A stretch of 64,000 nucleotides of DNA from positions 109,173,891-109,237,890 of the forward strand of contig NC_089584.1 of assembly GCF_019320115.1 (NCBI RefSeq), written 5' to 3'. Each line of letters opens with the position of its first letter. Positions within the stretch are counted from its first letter, which is position 1. The notes below the pieces were generated by a model that had not been told where the DNA came from, made no database searches, and saw nothing but the letters and a program-made list of their open reading frames with translations. Position numbers and translations under genes: made by a program. Positions 47,454 through 58,335 of this stretch are shown piece by piece. The stretch comes from Miscanthus floridulus (lineage: Eukaryota; Streptophyta; Magnoliopsida; Poales; Poaceae).

Positions 47454-47637
47454 TGTGCGGCACTATCACTCTGCTGATTTGCAGCAGGGGTCTGTTCCCC
47501 CTCAGCATCAGGTACATTAGCGGAACTTTGTTCATCAACAGCTTGAGGAACCTCCACTTCACTGACTTCGTCTTCTTGTGATCTTATATCACCAATAGCC
47601 AATTGCTTGATTGCTTCACGTGGTGGATCCTCCTTTT

Positions 47638-48024
47638 CTACAACACTTGAATCAACTTGCTTACTTGAGAGCCATTAGATTCATCAAATGTCATGTCTAC
47701 CGCTATTTCAACTCTCTCGGAGGTTTTGTTGAAAACACGATGGGCATGCTCATTTGATCCATAACGAAGAAGAAAACCTTCATCAATTTTAGGTGCAAAC
47801 TTAGAGGTTTTGGGTTTCTTATTAAGTATGAAACACTTACACCCAAATACTCTAAAGTAGGACAACTTTGATTTGTTACCGATTAGAAGCTCATATGAAG
47901 TTTCTTCAACTTCTTGTGTAGGTAGAGGTAGTTGATGACATGGCAAGCGGTGTTGACGGCTTCGCACCAAAAGAGGTCTGACATCTTATACTCATCTAGC
48001 ATTATCCTTGCCATATCAATTAGT
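47638..48024 (-). pseudogene. Copia integrase, distal part, with a frameshift
   Basis: Resumes directly after the gypsy insertion with TLIDMARIMLDEYKMSDLFW and EAVNTACHVINYLYLHKK. A frameshift at about 47905-47920 follows, then SYELLIGNKSKLSYFRVFGC and KCFILNKKPKTSKFAPKIDE. The first part is in frame with the integrase core at 57045 once the insertion is discounted. Confidence 0.85.
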
Positions 48025-48029
48025 GTATG

Positions 48030-51000
48030 TGTCGGGTTCATAAACCTAGGGCCCCTCATAGACCGGCTTCCCAGCAAAAGGCTCGGCCCAACAGACAGCG
48101 TTGTGAACCAACGCGCAAACTCTTGGGCAAGCCCATGTACCTAAACGATAGGCTAGAGGGGCAATCTAATCTCCAACCGGAAGGCCTGGCTGAGGAGAAG
48201 CGGTGCCCGCTTCTAACTCTGGCCTGCCTCTCTGACTGGAGCGCTCGTGTAACACCCACGGTGTTACATTATACTGTTTTTGCTAAAACGTTGCATGAGC
48301 ATCATACTTATGTGCACATGTGTGTAACATGAAGTATAAATCAATGTACGACACTTGAAATGTTTATCCAAAATAAGAAACAAATGTTACAGTTCATGTC
48401 GCAGAATATTGTTTAGTATTCTAAGCGAATTTTTATCGAACAAAAATACGATAGAACGTTTATGCGAACTTTCATAAAGTTTGTAGTACGTACTTCGTAG
48501 GCGACGATGAAATAGGTGCAGTCGAGGACGAGGTTCGCTAGCTAGTATATCGAGTATGTTGAAATTGGAATTCGACGCGAAACCGTTCGAAGTTTAAGTC
48601 ATTTCGCGTAAGTTTGAATGGTTTTGCGTCCACCGCTGTCCAATTCCTTGACACTGAAGCTTTGCCCTGTTCCACTCTACCACGTGCGTGCCCTAGTTCA
48701 CACTATTGCAGCCTACCTAGCGCTGCCACCGCAGTCGCGCCATCGCTGTCGTCGCAAAGCCTACCGGGTGCGCGTGGCCAGGTCCACTCGAGCAGCCTCC
48801 GGTCAAGACACCAAGGCCAGTAAGCTCGGGGTGAGTCACTTTTGCCTATCTGTGAGTTGGTTCGCGTTGTCGATGTTGTGGCTCATGGGAACGCATCCGC
48901 CGTCGCTGGGGAGGGAGCTCGAGACAGCACCCCTATTCGCCGTATCGCCTCCAGTCACTGCGCATTGACATCAAGGTAATCATTGGTCCCTTAGATAGGA
49001 GTTGAAGGGTCGGATGGGACCGACATAGTCGCCCGATGCCCGTGCCGCTGCACGCACGGGTGTCGGGGGACGTCGTCGCGGTGAAGAAGGGAAAGGAGAG
49101 GGTGGTAGATGTAAAACCTGTGACTCGGCGTAATAGTGCTCGAGTTAGTTGTGCGAATAGGGTAAATCGTGGGGGCTTCTTCGCCAATGCGCCAGACACG
49201 CGTGGCTCCGCTGTGGGGCACCTGCGTTGGGCCACGTCGTGTGACGTAGTGTGGGCCGCACCGATGGCTGCGTGCACGCGTGGGCAGGAAGCCGGGTTGG
49301 GCTGAGCCGGCGCTAGCGTGGGCCACAAAATTGAAAGCAGTTTCATCTTTCCAGTGAATTTGTTAATGCTTATTCAATTTAGTTTTCAAGCTAAACTTTG
49401 ATAATTTGTATTAAAATGTGTTGTGGTCCAAAAATAGTGAGACCAATATTGTTAGGTTCACAAAAATGCCATCTACTTGTTAGTACAATTAGATTATAGT
49501 TAGCTAGGATAATGGTAGGTCCATAAATTCAAACTAGAAAGCTTAATATTATGTGGATTAATAATTGTAGGAATTTTCGTGGTAGATTGGTGATAGATAT
49601 GACCATGAAAATTTTACAGTAGGCTCGCTAGGTTATTATCTACTTGTTGTAAATTTTGTAGCCTTAGAATGGGTTGCGAAATAGAATAGCTATTACCCTT
49701 GCTTAATCGTATATAGCATAGATCAGTGTTAGGAGTAAGAATACATGTAGTTGTTATAATATTGTATGCCATACATCAAATTTGTTATCGTCAATGATAG
49801 ATAGCTTAATACTATGGTCAGTAGCACTAGCTTAGTGGTTAAGCAGATGTACCTTTATTTTAAGAGTTGTTGTTGCTATGCTACTAAGCATTGCATCATC
49901 ATTTCATGCATGTAGATCACGAACTGGTAGATTTTGTGCCCATCGGCGAGCAGGAGTACGATGAGGTGATTGAGGAGTACGAGGAGGAGATCCTCATGCA
50001 GGAGGAAGCCCCAGAGCCTGTTAGTGCTGACCTTAATGACCCGCTGCCTGCCCAAGGCAAGCCCTGGTGCATAACCCTTATTTGAAATGATCACTGGATA
50101 TATATATGATGTGCATTTACGTTACAAGCATTTTATGAAAACCATATGCATAAATATATCTACCTATGAGTCCTACTAGTACAGGGCGAGTAGCCGCTAT
50201 GCTTAGGATATCGGTAGCGTGAGTAACCTACCGTTACTCATAAGTAGGTGATAAATATGATCACTCATGGTAAAATATCGTAAAGGTAAATGGTTACTGG
50301 GTAGGGATATGGTTTGGGTATTGGTGGGTGTAAGGGGTTGTGTCCTGCGGCCAATAGGGCATAGCTCGGTTACACTTTTTCCCTGTCTGTGTTGATTAAG
50401 GACCGGTCGTTGCATATGGCTCTAGGCAAGTCACAAATCTATTGTCCCAAGCACATCCTTGGGTATGGGAGTAGGGAAGACTTGTTGCTCTCTTGTCATG
50501 GATCCGGCTCTTTCTGGACCGACTGATTGGAGGCAGAGATGGTGGAGGTCCTTGCACCACACTGAGTCTAGGACTTAGGAGTGAGGGTTTAGAGTCCAAG
50601 TTTGGACGGGGACCTAGACACCCAGGATAGGAGAGTGATGGGTTGGTCCTGCTTGTGCCTGGGGTACAAGCGGGACGTGTGTCTTCGGGGCACCCAGCTG
50701 GAGGCATTGATTCGTGAATCGCTGGCGTTTCGATACGACTTGTCTGTGGTTTAGCACCATAGTAAGAACTGAAAGTTAAAAGGAGAAGAAATGGAACTGA
50801 TTGCATAACTCTTGCTTGAAAATAGAACAAGTGCTTATATAGACTGGCTACATGATAACTTAATATGGCTGATAATAATACATAAATAAGGACTCACTAT
50901 TAGTATTGCTTTCTACTCAAAAGAAACCAACAAACCATAAAGCTTATCATATTCCTTGGAGTCGGAAAATTATTTCCACTAGTCGGATAAGTCTTGCGAG

Positions 51001-51748
51001 TACATTGTGTACTCAGGGTTTATTTACCCCTATTGCAGGTGATGCATGAGAAGTACCTTTGTGTGGAGGATTCTTCTGGTGGGCTCAGACGAAATCCTCG
51101 CCCCTATCGCTAGATGTTTATTTAAATTCCGTTGTTTATCATTCCGCACTCTAACACTTGGTAATGTAATAATGTACTGTTTAAGAACTTCTGATGTATG
51201 AAATGGACCTATATTGTAACTCATTCTCATTATTGGATCCTTGGGGAAAATATAGATCTTTCAGGTTCTCCCTCAAGGTGTGCTCGATGGATACCGCTCG
51301 CTGTAGCCTACTTTCAGGGTGCTTAGTGTCTGGTGGGAGAAGAGCACCTCTATAAGCATGCTATTTCGAGCGGTTCTGCCATAGCTCGCTTCGGTCTCCA
51401 ACCCACCTCCGGACGACCTCTCTGATCAGAAGGCCTAACAAAAAAACTACTTCCGACTCTGACCCATGTCTCTGACTACGGATATACTAAACCCCTGCTC
51501 ACTGCTCTCCTCCAACTAGCGCAATCAGAGCTGACTAGGACCAACCAAATGGGGACACCCGCTCGATAAGGACCAGGAAATGAACGGAGAAAGTAAGGCA
51601 GGGCACTCAAGTCAAACCGTAATACCAAGGACTGTACCCTATACACCTGCGAGATAGTACTCTGTGACCTCCCTAACATGACAGGACACAAGCAGTGTTG
51701 TAGGCGCCGATATTTATCTCTACAGTGTTGTGGCGCCATCAACTCCCA
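48030..51748 (+). repeat. Left LTR of the gypsy element, split by a solo LTR and truncated at its 3' end
   Basis: 48030-48247 and 51389-51748 together align along 55770 to about 56346 of the right LTR (shared: GACCGGCTTCC, GCGCAAACTCTTGGG, CCGCTTCTAACTCT, CAAGCAGTGTTGTAGGCGCC). After TCAACTCCCA the sequence turns abruptly into integrase, so about 690 bp of LTR are lost. Confidence 0.85.
48248..51383. mobile_element. Solo LTR, 3136 bp, target duplication GCTCG (third nesting level)
   Basis: Starts TGTAACACCC and ends GGTTCTGCCATA, flanked by GCTCG at 48243-48247 and 51384-51388. The empty site is known from the matching position in the right LTR. A long LTR starting TGTAACACCC fits Tekay/Del-type chromovirus LTRs of grasses (from memory). 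The right end has TA in place of CA, probably a point change. Inside, 49917-50062 encodes an acidic peptide in an open frame (FVPIGEQEYDEVIEEYEEEI), conserved looking but of unknown meaning. Confidence 0.8.
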
Positions 51749-52738
51749 CTGCACTATGAGATGCAGAGGAAGTCGTCTGTAGGTGTGAAGGATGCCAGTT
51801 TTATGCTCGACAAACCCATTTGCCAGCACAAGAGCTCTAAACCATCCCCATCACCTAGCAATTCACGATCTAGGGCCTCGACATGGTAGGACCCCTCAAA
51901 AAAGGCCCGAGCGGCTTCACTCACCTACTCATGGCGGTCGACAAGTTCACCAAGTCGATAGAAGCCAAGCCCATCACCAACATCTGCTCAGAAGAAGCGG
52001 TCAAATTCTTCCTCGACATCATCTATCGGTTTGGTGTTCCTAACTACATCATCACTGACCACGGGACTAACTTCACCGGGAAGAAGTTTCTAGACTTCAG
52101 TGATGGATACGACATCTGGATCGACTAGGCCTCAGTTGGACACCCACATACTAATGGTCAGGTTGAGCGTGCTAATGGCATGATCCTCCAAGGACTTAAG
52201 CCATGCATCTTTGACTGACTCAACAAGTACATCGGGCGATGGGTTGCAGAGGTCCCAGCGATCCTCTAGAGCCTAAGAATGACTCTGAACCGATCCATAG
52301 GGTTCACACCCTTCTTCCTAGCCTACGAAGTTGAAGCAGTGCTGCCCTCTGACCTCGACCATGGTGCCCCAAGAGTGAAGGCTTTCGACCACGACTGAGC
52401 CACGGAGGCTCAGCAAGACGTAATCGACCTGCTCGAGGAGGCCCGTGAGACGACCATCATCTGCTTTGCTAGCTATCAGCAAACTCTCTATAGGTACCAT
52501 GAAAGGAAGATCAGTGGGGAGGATCCTCGAAGTCGATGATCTCGTGCTTCGGAGGACCCAATCAATGAAGGAAAAACACAAACTCTCTCCACTATGGGAA
52601 GGACCCTATACAGTGACCGAAGTGATCCGACCGGGCGCCTACCAACTGGAGGACGACAATGACAATGTTCTCACCAACACTTGGAACATTGAACAACTAC
52701 ATTGTTTTTCCCCTAATTTTGGTCTTACCGCTTTTTAG
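51749..52738 (+). pseudogene. Ty3-gypsy integrase remnant (Tat-like)
   Basis: Reads through the zinc-finger end (CEGCQFYARQTHLPAQEL), the core (GLDMVGPLKKGPSGFTHLLM, AVDKFTKSIEAKPI, ITDHGTNFTGKKF, HPHTNGQVERAN, with the D-D-E residues visible) and the C-terminal part (LEVDDLVLRRTQSMKEKHKL, SPLWEGPYTV, NTWNIEQLHCF). Eight in-frame stops: 51757 TGA, 51838 TAA, 51856 TAG, 51871 TAG, 52126 TAG, 52216 TGA, 52267 TAG and 52396 TGA, plus one frameshift near 52510-52525. Upstream RT and RNase H are deleted. Confidence 0.88.
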
Positions 52739-55700
52739 TCAACACTTGCTCCTATAAAGCACCCTAGCCCAAACATTTTCAGCCCAGGTCGCTCGGGGCT
52801 CCATAAGGGTACAATACTAATACTACCTCTCTTTATTACTATCACAATGTAAAAACTTTTTACCCAAATAAAAGGGCATTCCATTCCTTTGATTACCCTA
52901 TGTAACTATGTTCTTACTCCCAACCGAACGTACCCCGACATGACCTATGGTTACAGCAGCCGAGCCCCACGGGCCATGCCTAGGTTCTTAAAAGCTATAG
53001 CCTACGGAATGAATGGGCAGGTGCAAAAAAGAAAGGATAAAAACAAAGCTATGCTAGGATAAAAAACAAGGAACGGGTAGTGATTCTATCACAAAAACAG
53101 AACTAATGTATTCATTAATAAAAAACTATTCACACGGGGGCTCTCCCAAACTTAATGATTACATTTGCTGACTACTTCTACTCCAAATACTACTGCGGTC
53201 GCTCAACGGCATTGGCTGATGCCAAAGGAGAAGCCACGGCACATGCCGCTAGACATAACCACCACCGCAAGAGCCCCGCCCGGTTCCACTCCCTTGACTT
53301 TAGCGAGCGCAATGGTACCTCAAGGGACCCACCCAGTTCTGCTCCCTCGACTTCGGCAAGCGTAACGGGTACCTCAAGAGCGTCACACCCTTAGATGCTC
53401 AGTAGAAGAGCATGGAGCTCCTGACCTTCTCATGTAGCTGAGGCAACTCCTAGGCAGGGACGCTGCCACCGAGGTATGGCCACCATGGCTGGAAGAGATC
53501 TCATCAAACTTTATGAACTGGCCAAACGGAGCAGCTATAGGCACGGAATCCTCCACCAGCACGATCCTAGGCAACTTCCCCTCCGACAAAACTTGCCCGA
53601 TGAAGATCCAAAGGAAAGAATCCATGCATGGCTCCATCCCGAAAAAGGCCTCATAGATGAATCTAGCGCGCCACCTGCTTTAGCAGAAGCCGCCCCTTCT
53701 CAGACAAAGATGGCCGACACCACCTCGAGCAACCTCCAGCTTGACATTATGCTCTAGATTCATGAAGGGATCTATGAGTCCTTCCCCTTGTTTACCCTCT
53801 CTCTCACTTAGGAACTGCCATGACATATATGCACTCTCGGTGAGGAGGAAGAAGGAGGAGAGGCAATAGTTGGAGAACAGGCAAAGGACTGCGATGAGAA
53901 GCCCTCTCCCTTCCCCTATTTAAGGAGTAAATATGGTAGCTAAAGAAGGGCAAAGGATCAGAGCGAAAAACTCTCTCTCTCTTCCCCCATTCAATGCAGA
54001 TGAGAAACAATGGGATGCCCACTGACTGACGGAATGACACCTGGTCAGACAGGACATGGCCTAGGTATGGCCCACCACTACCACACATCGGGCACAAGAA
54101 CCAAAGCACCACCACGCGTAGGCGGCACTCTGCCTTCCTAGGCGGGACTTGGAAAAACCCAAAACAATAGGACCTCCGCCAGGAGAGACCATTAGGCTTC
54201 CTAAAGACAATCGAATGGCTTAGGAAAACACTGAGAGACAGGTAAGGAGCAGAGGGACACCCCATGTGCCCATGCCGACACCATCACAACCGACGAGCAC
54301 GGGTCCCGGTCGGACACTTTCGATTAGAGCTCTTCAAACCCCGTCACTCAAGTCATCAAAGTAACAATTACTGACCCCTGCTCTTTCTTTATAATCATTT
54401 TATGCATCCATACACGCATTCATTCCATATGCCTGTGCTCCCTAGACGATTCAGGCCCTGAATCACCTAGGGGCTTGGGAACTAAGGCATCACACATGCG
54501 GGTAAACACATCACAATGCTCTATGTTGCATCATGAAGCGGCAGTTGCCTCATTCAACATGAGCAACGACCAACCAGGGTTTGAAGGCCGGCCCACGAAG
54601 GGCTCGAGGCCGCCTCGCATCAAACAGAGCCAAGGGAGAAAACACAAATGAGCCCCATATGGACCTAGCCCAGTCTGCCCTGAAGTGGACAGGGTCATCT
54701 CAACCTTCTCGTTCGATCCTAAACCTCTGCCAAACCCATAGAATCTACATTGAGGGGAGGCCAGCAGGCCACCTGGGTCGGTCTCCGAAGTGACCCAGAC
54801 ATCTACTAGGTTGTAGGTAAAGGAGTAGTAGAATTTAACAAGAGAGCTATGCCAACCCCATCATGAATGACGAACCCGGATTCCACTTGATCATACCTGT
54901 TAGCAAGCTCACCGAGCGTGTCACTCAAGCCCGAGCGATCAAGGCAAGCGAAAAGCTCAGCCCCTTCGGCTGTGAGAAACTAAGGACGGGGTAACGCACT
55001 AAACTCAAAACCGACCCCTACCAACCCCAATGGGGCTCGGGGGCTCAAGACACCCAATACACCTAGGTCTATGACCCTGAACTCACCCCATCCCTTGGCT
55101 ACGCCTCGACTGCACACCAACGCCTAGGTCTGTGACGCTGAACTCGCGCCCATCCCTTGGCTATGCCTCGACTGCACACCAAACGCCTAGATCCATGACT
55201 CTAACTCACCCAATCCCACGGTGCACACCGACACTAGGATCCACGAGCTCCATCTCGTCCGATCCCTAAACTAACTTCCTTGGCTGCACAGGCTGCACCG
55301 ACACTAGGATCCGCGAGCTTCGCCTCGCTTGATCCCAAAAACTAACTACCTCGGTTGCATGGGCTGCACCGACGTCGGGATCCACGCGCTCCATCTCGCC
55401 CGATCCCTAAACTAACTACCTTGGCTGCGTGGGGGTCCCTAAAAAACTGCCTCAGCTACGCACGACACCTTGGTCGATAACTCTGTCTTGACTAAAATGC
55501 AGGCACACACGCCCGCTAACAAACCCTCCCAGACGATTCTACCCGAATCGCCCGAGGGCTCAGGGCTACACCCGCGGGTGCGCTCATGCGCACCCACTGA
55601 CAAAACAAAAAGTTCCCCCACTAGCAACATGAAAAAACCCTAGATGATTCTGCCCAAATCACCTGGGGGCTCAGGGGCTACACCTGCGGGTGTGCTCGCG

Positions 55701-55769
55701 CGCACCCGCAGTTAAGACAAAAATTCCCCAAACGATTCTACCCGAATCGCCCGTGGACTCGGGGGCTTC
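52739..55769 (+). other. 3' non-coding region of the gypsy element with reiterated polypurine-like units
   Basis: Lies between integrase and the right LTR. 55060-55450 has tandem units of about 80-90 bp (CACCGACACTAGGATCC, CGAGCTCCATCTCG, CTAAACTAACTACCTTGGCT). 55510-55770 has repeated ATTCTACCCGAATCGCC plus GGGGGCT blocks, each like the true polypurine tract. The palindrome GCGGGTGTGCTCGCGCGCAC occurs near 55686. On the minus strand near 53900-53960 is a TATA-like TTAAATAGG, and further down at 53825-53823 an ATG. That may be the worn start of an antisense gene. Confidence 0.6.
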
Positions 55770-57039
55770 TGTCGGGTTCATAAACCTAGAGTCCCTCACG
55801 GACCGGCTTCCTAGCAAAAGGCTTAGCCCAGCAGACAATTTTGTGAACCAATGCGCAAACTCTTGGGTCGACCCAAGTACATAAACGACTGCCTAGAGAG
55901 ATGATCCAATCTCTAATTGAAAGGTCTAGCCAAGGAGGAGCAGCGCCCGCTTCTAACTCTAGCCTGCCTCTCTGACTAGAGCGCTCACTTTGGTCTCCAG
56001 TTCGCCTCCGGATGGCCTCTCCGATCGGAAGGCCTGGCCAAAACACTACTTCCGACTCTAACCCATGTCTTCGACTAGGGATATACCAAACCCCTACTCA
56101 CTGCTCTCCTCCAACTGATGCAGTCAGAGCCAATTGGGACCAACTGACCGGGGACGCTCGCTCGGTATGGACCAGGAAAATAATGGAGAAAGTAAGGTAG
56201 GGCACTCAAGTCAGACCGCAATACCAAGGACCATACCCTATACACCTGCGAGACAGTACCCTGTGACCTTCCTAACATGACAGAACACAAGCAGTGTTGT
56301 AGGCGCCGATATTTATCTCTATAGTATTGCGGGCGTCATCAACTCCCATACTAGACAAATACGGTAAGGCTCCCCCCACATGCCTCTGAGGCATCGACAG
56401 TGTTGTGGGCATTGGCATTTACCGTGCCAGGCGAACATGGTAAATGCTCCCTACATGCCTCTTGGCATCAATAGTATAGCAGGTACCGACATCTACCATA
56501 CCTGAAGAAGACGACGCAACCTCCCATGTGCATCTAACATTCAACAGTATTATGGGCGCCTACCATCATCTTGTACCCATCGGTGTGGGTAGCAAGACTT
56601 AGCAGCGAACGTGCTCTCCCCCTCTCACTTGTAAGGCCATCCCCTTTATCTATAAAAGGAGATGGGCTCTCTTCCAATAGATAGGTTGATTCAGATCGAT
56701 CAAGTTCACTAGTACACAACAATAGAACCACCAGGTTCAAACCTCGAACACACGCTCGAACACATAGCACATAGCGGAGCTCTCGTCACTCTCGCCCTCC
56801 CTGACCAAAGTTCAACTGGACCTCTTGTACCCTCCATCTTTCTCCTTCTCGTTTGTAACCCTGCTGCAAACTTCAAGCACCTGGGCTCAGGAATAAAGTC
56901 ACCGAAGGACTCAAACTAGACATAGGGCACGTTGCCTGAACTAGTATAAAACATGTGTCATTGAGTGCTAGGCCACCTCCGATCACAACGTACGGCAAAA
57001 CTACAAATATTTATGTGTTGGTCACTTTCTGCACCGACA
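55770..57039 (+). repeat. Right LTR of the gypsy element, 1270 bp
   Basis: Starts TGTCGGGTTCATAAACC directly after the polypurine tract and ends CTGCACCGACA. TATA-like TCTATAAAAGG at about 56649-56659 is followed by a leader (CTCTTCCAATAGATAGG). Contains AACATGGTAAATGC and GGCATCGACAGTGTTG-type internal repeats at 56340-56480 (CATGCCTCT three times). Confidence 0.85.
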
Positions 57040-57044
57040 ATATG

Positions 57045-57790
57045 ATTCTTCCTCTCTATTACACCATTTTGTTGAGGGGTGTATGGAGTTGAGAACTCAT
57101 GCTTGATGCCTTCTTCATCAAGAAACTCCTCAACTTGGGTGTTCTTGAATTCGGTCCCATTGTCGCTTCTCATTTTCTTGATGGAGAGACCAAACTCCTT
57201 TTGAGCTCTTCTAACAAAAGTCTTCACTTTGTCTCTAACTTGACACTTATCGAACAAGAAAAATACCCAAGTGAAACTTGAATAATCATCAACAATAATA
57301 AGACCATATTTGTTATCCCCGATACTTAGGTAGGCGACCGGTCCAAAGAGATCCATGTATATGAGCTCCAATGGTTGCGTCGTGGTCATGATACTCTTTG
57401 GTGGGTGAGGTATACCAACTTGCTTTCTGGCTTGACAAGTGCTACATATCCTTTCTTTCTCAAAGTGAACATTTGTTAGTCCAAGAATATGTTCGTCCTT
57501 TTGAAGTTTGGCCAAGTTCCTCATCCCAACATGGGTTAGACGGCGATGCCAAAGCCACCTCATACTAGATTTTGCCACTAAACAAGTCTCAAGATTAGCT
57601 TTACTTTTGTTGAAATCAACTAAGTAAAGCTTGTTCTTTAAATGACCCATAAAGACAATAGAGGAATCCTCCCTTCTAAAGACTTTCACACCCTTATCCA
57701 TAAAGAGACAATTGAAGCCCATCTCACATAATTGAGAGACGGACAACAAATTGTAACCTAACGAATCAACATGTAATACATTTGTAATTG
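57045..57790 (-). pseudogene. Copia GAG-pre-integrase and integrase core
   Basis: Long open frame on the minus strand: LLSVSQLCEMGFNCLFMDKG, then WHRRLTHVGMRNLAKLQKDE, CSTCQARKQVGIPHPPKS (zinc-binding H-H-C-C), ELIYMDLFGPVAYLSIGDNK, IIVDDYSSFTWVFFLFDK, MRSDNGTEFKNTQVEEFLDE and TPYTPQQNGVIERKNH. The catalytic D, D and E are present. It is cut by the gypsy insertion just after the ERKN motif. Confidence 0.9.
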
Positions 57791-58335
57791 AATGCTCAAG
57801 GGTTATAGCAACTTACCAAGACCAATCACATCCCCTTTTGAATTGTCTCTAAAGACAATATTTTCATTTGAGTGTGTCATCGGGGAATATGATGAGAACA
57901 TACTTCTTTTTTGGTCATATGATTTGTACATCCACTATCAAGCACCCAACTTGACCCATCGAAGGAGTATGCCTACAAAACAGATTTAGTTGCTTGGTTT
58001 AGGTCTTCAATTTGACTTGGGGCCTTGCATGTTAGTCATAAGAATCTTAGGAACCTAAATAGAAGTATTTCTATATGTGTTGGCTTCCTTTTCAACATAT
58101 TTGGCAACCACTTTTCCACTGTTGTTGTTCCTTAAAATAAAACATGAAGTCAAGCTTTGTCGAGGTGGTTGAAACTTTGATTGGTAGGCATACTTGTTCA
58201 TAGTGCCCCACACTAATTCATTTGGCTTCTGCTGAACCTGTTTCTGCTAGAACACCTTCTTCTTGGGCTTAGTTTGATTAGGAGTAGAGTTGCTAGCCTT
58301 CCCATTTTTGTGGGGAGTGGCACAGCTGGCCTTCA

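Larger units (their letters stand above)
48030..57039 (+). mobile_element. Ty3-gypsy (Tat-like) retrotransposon inserted in copia integrase
   Basis: LTRs start TGTCGGGTTC and the right one ends GCACCGACA. Left LTR: 48030-48247 plus 51389-51748. Right LTR: 55770-57039. Flanking duplication GTATG (48025-48029) and ATATG (57040-57044), 4 of 5 bases. Internal part: a decayed integrase (51749-52738), about 3 kb of non-coding 3' region, and a polypurine tract (CTCGGGGGCTTC) right before the second LTR. The rest of the left LTR, primer-binding site, gag, protease and RT are deleted. The two LTRs differ at many, mostly transition, positions, so the insertion is old. Confidence 0.85.

Noticed and set aside
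51792..52043. Second open frame over the gypsy integrase
   Set aside because: Shadow of the integrase frame; the true frame is identified by the D-D-E motif blocks.
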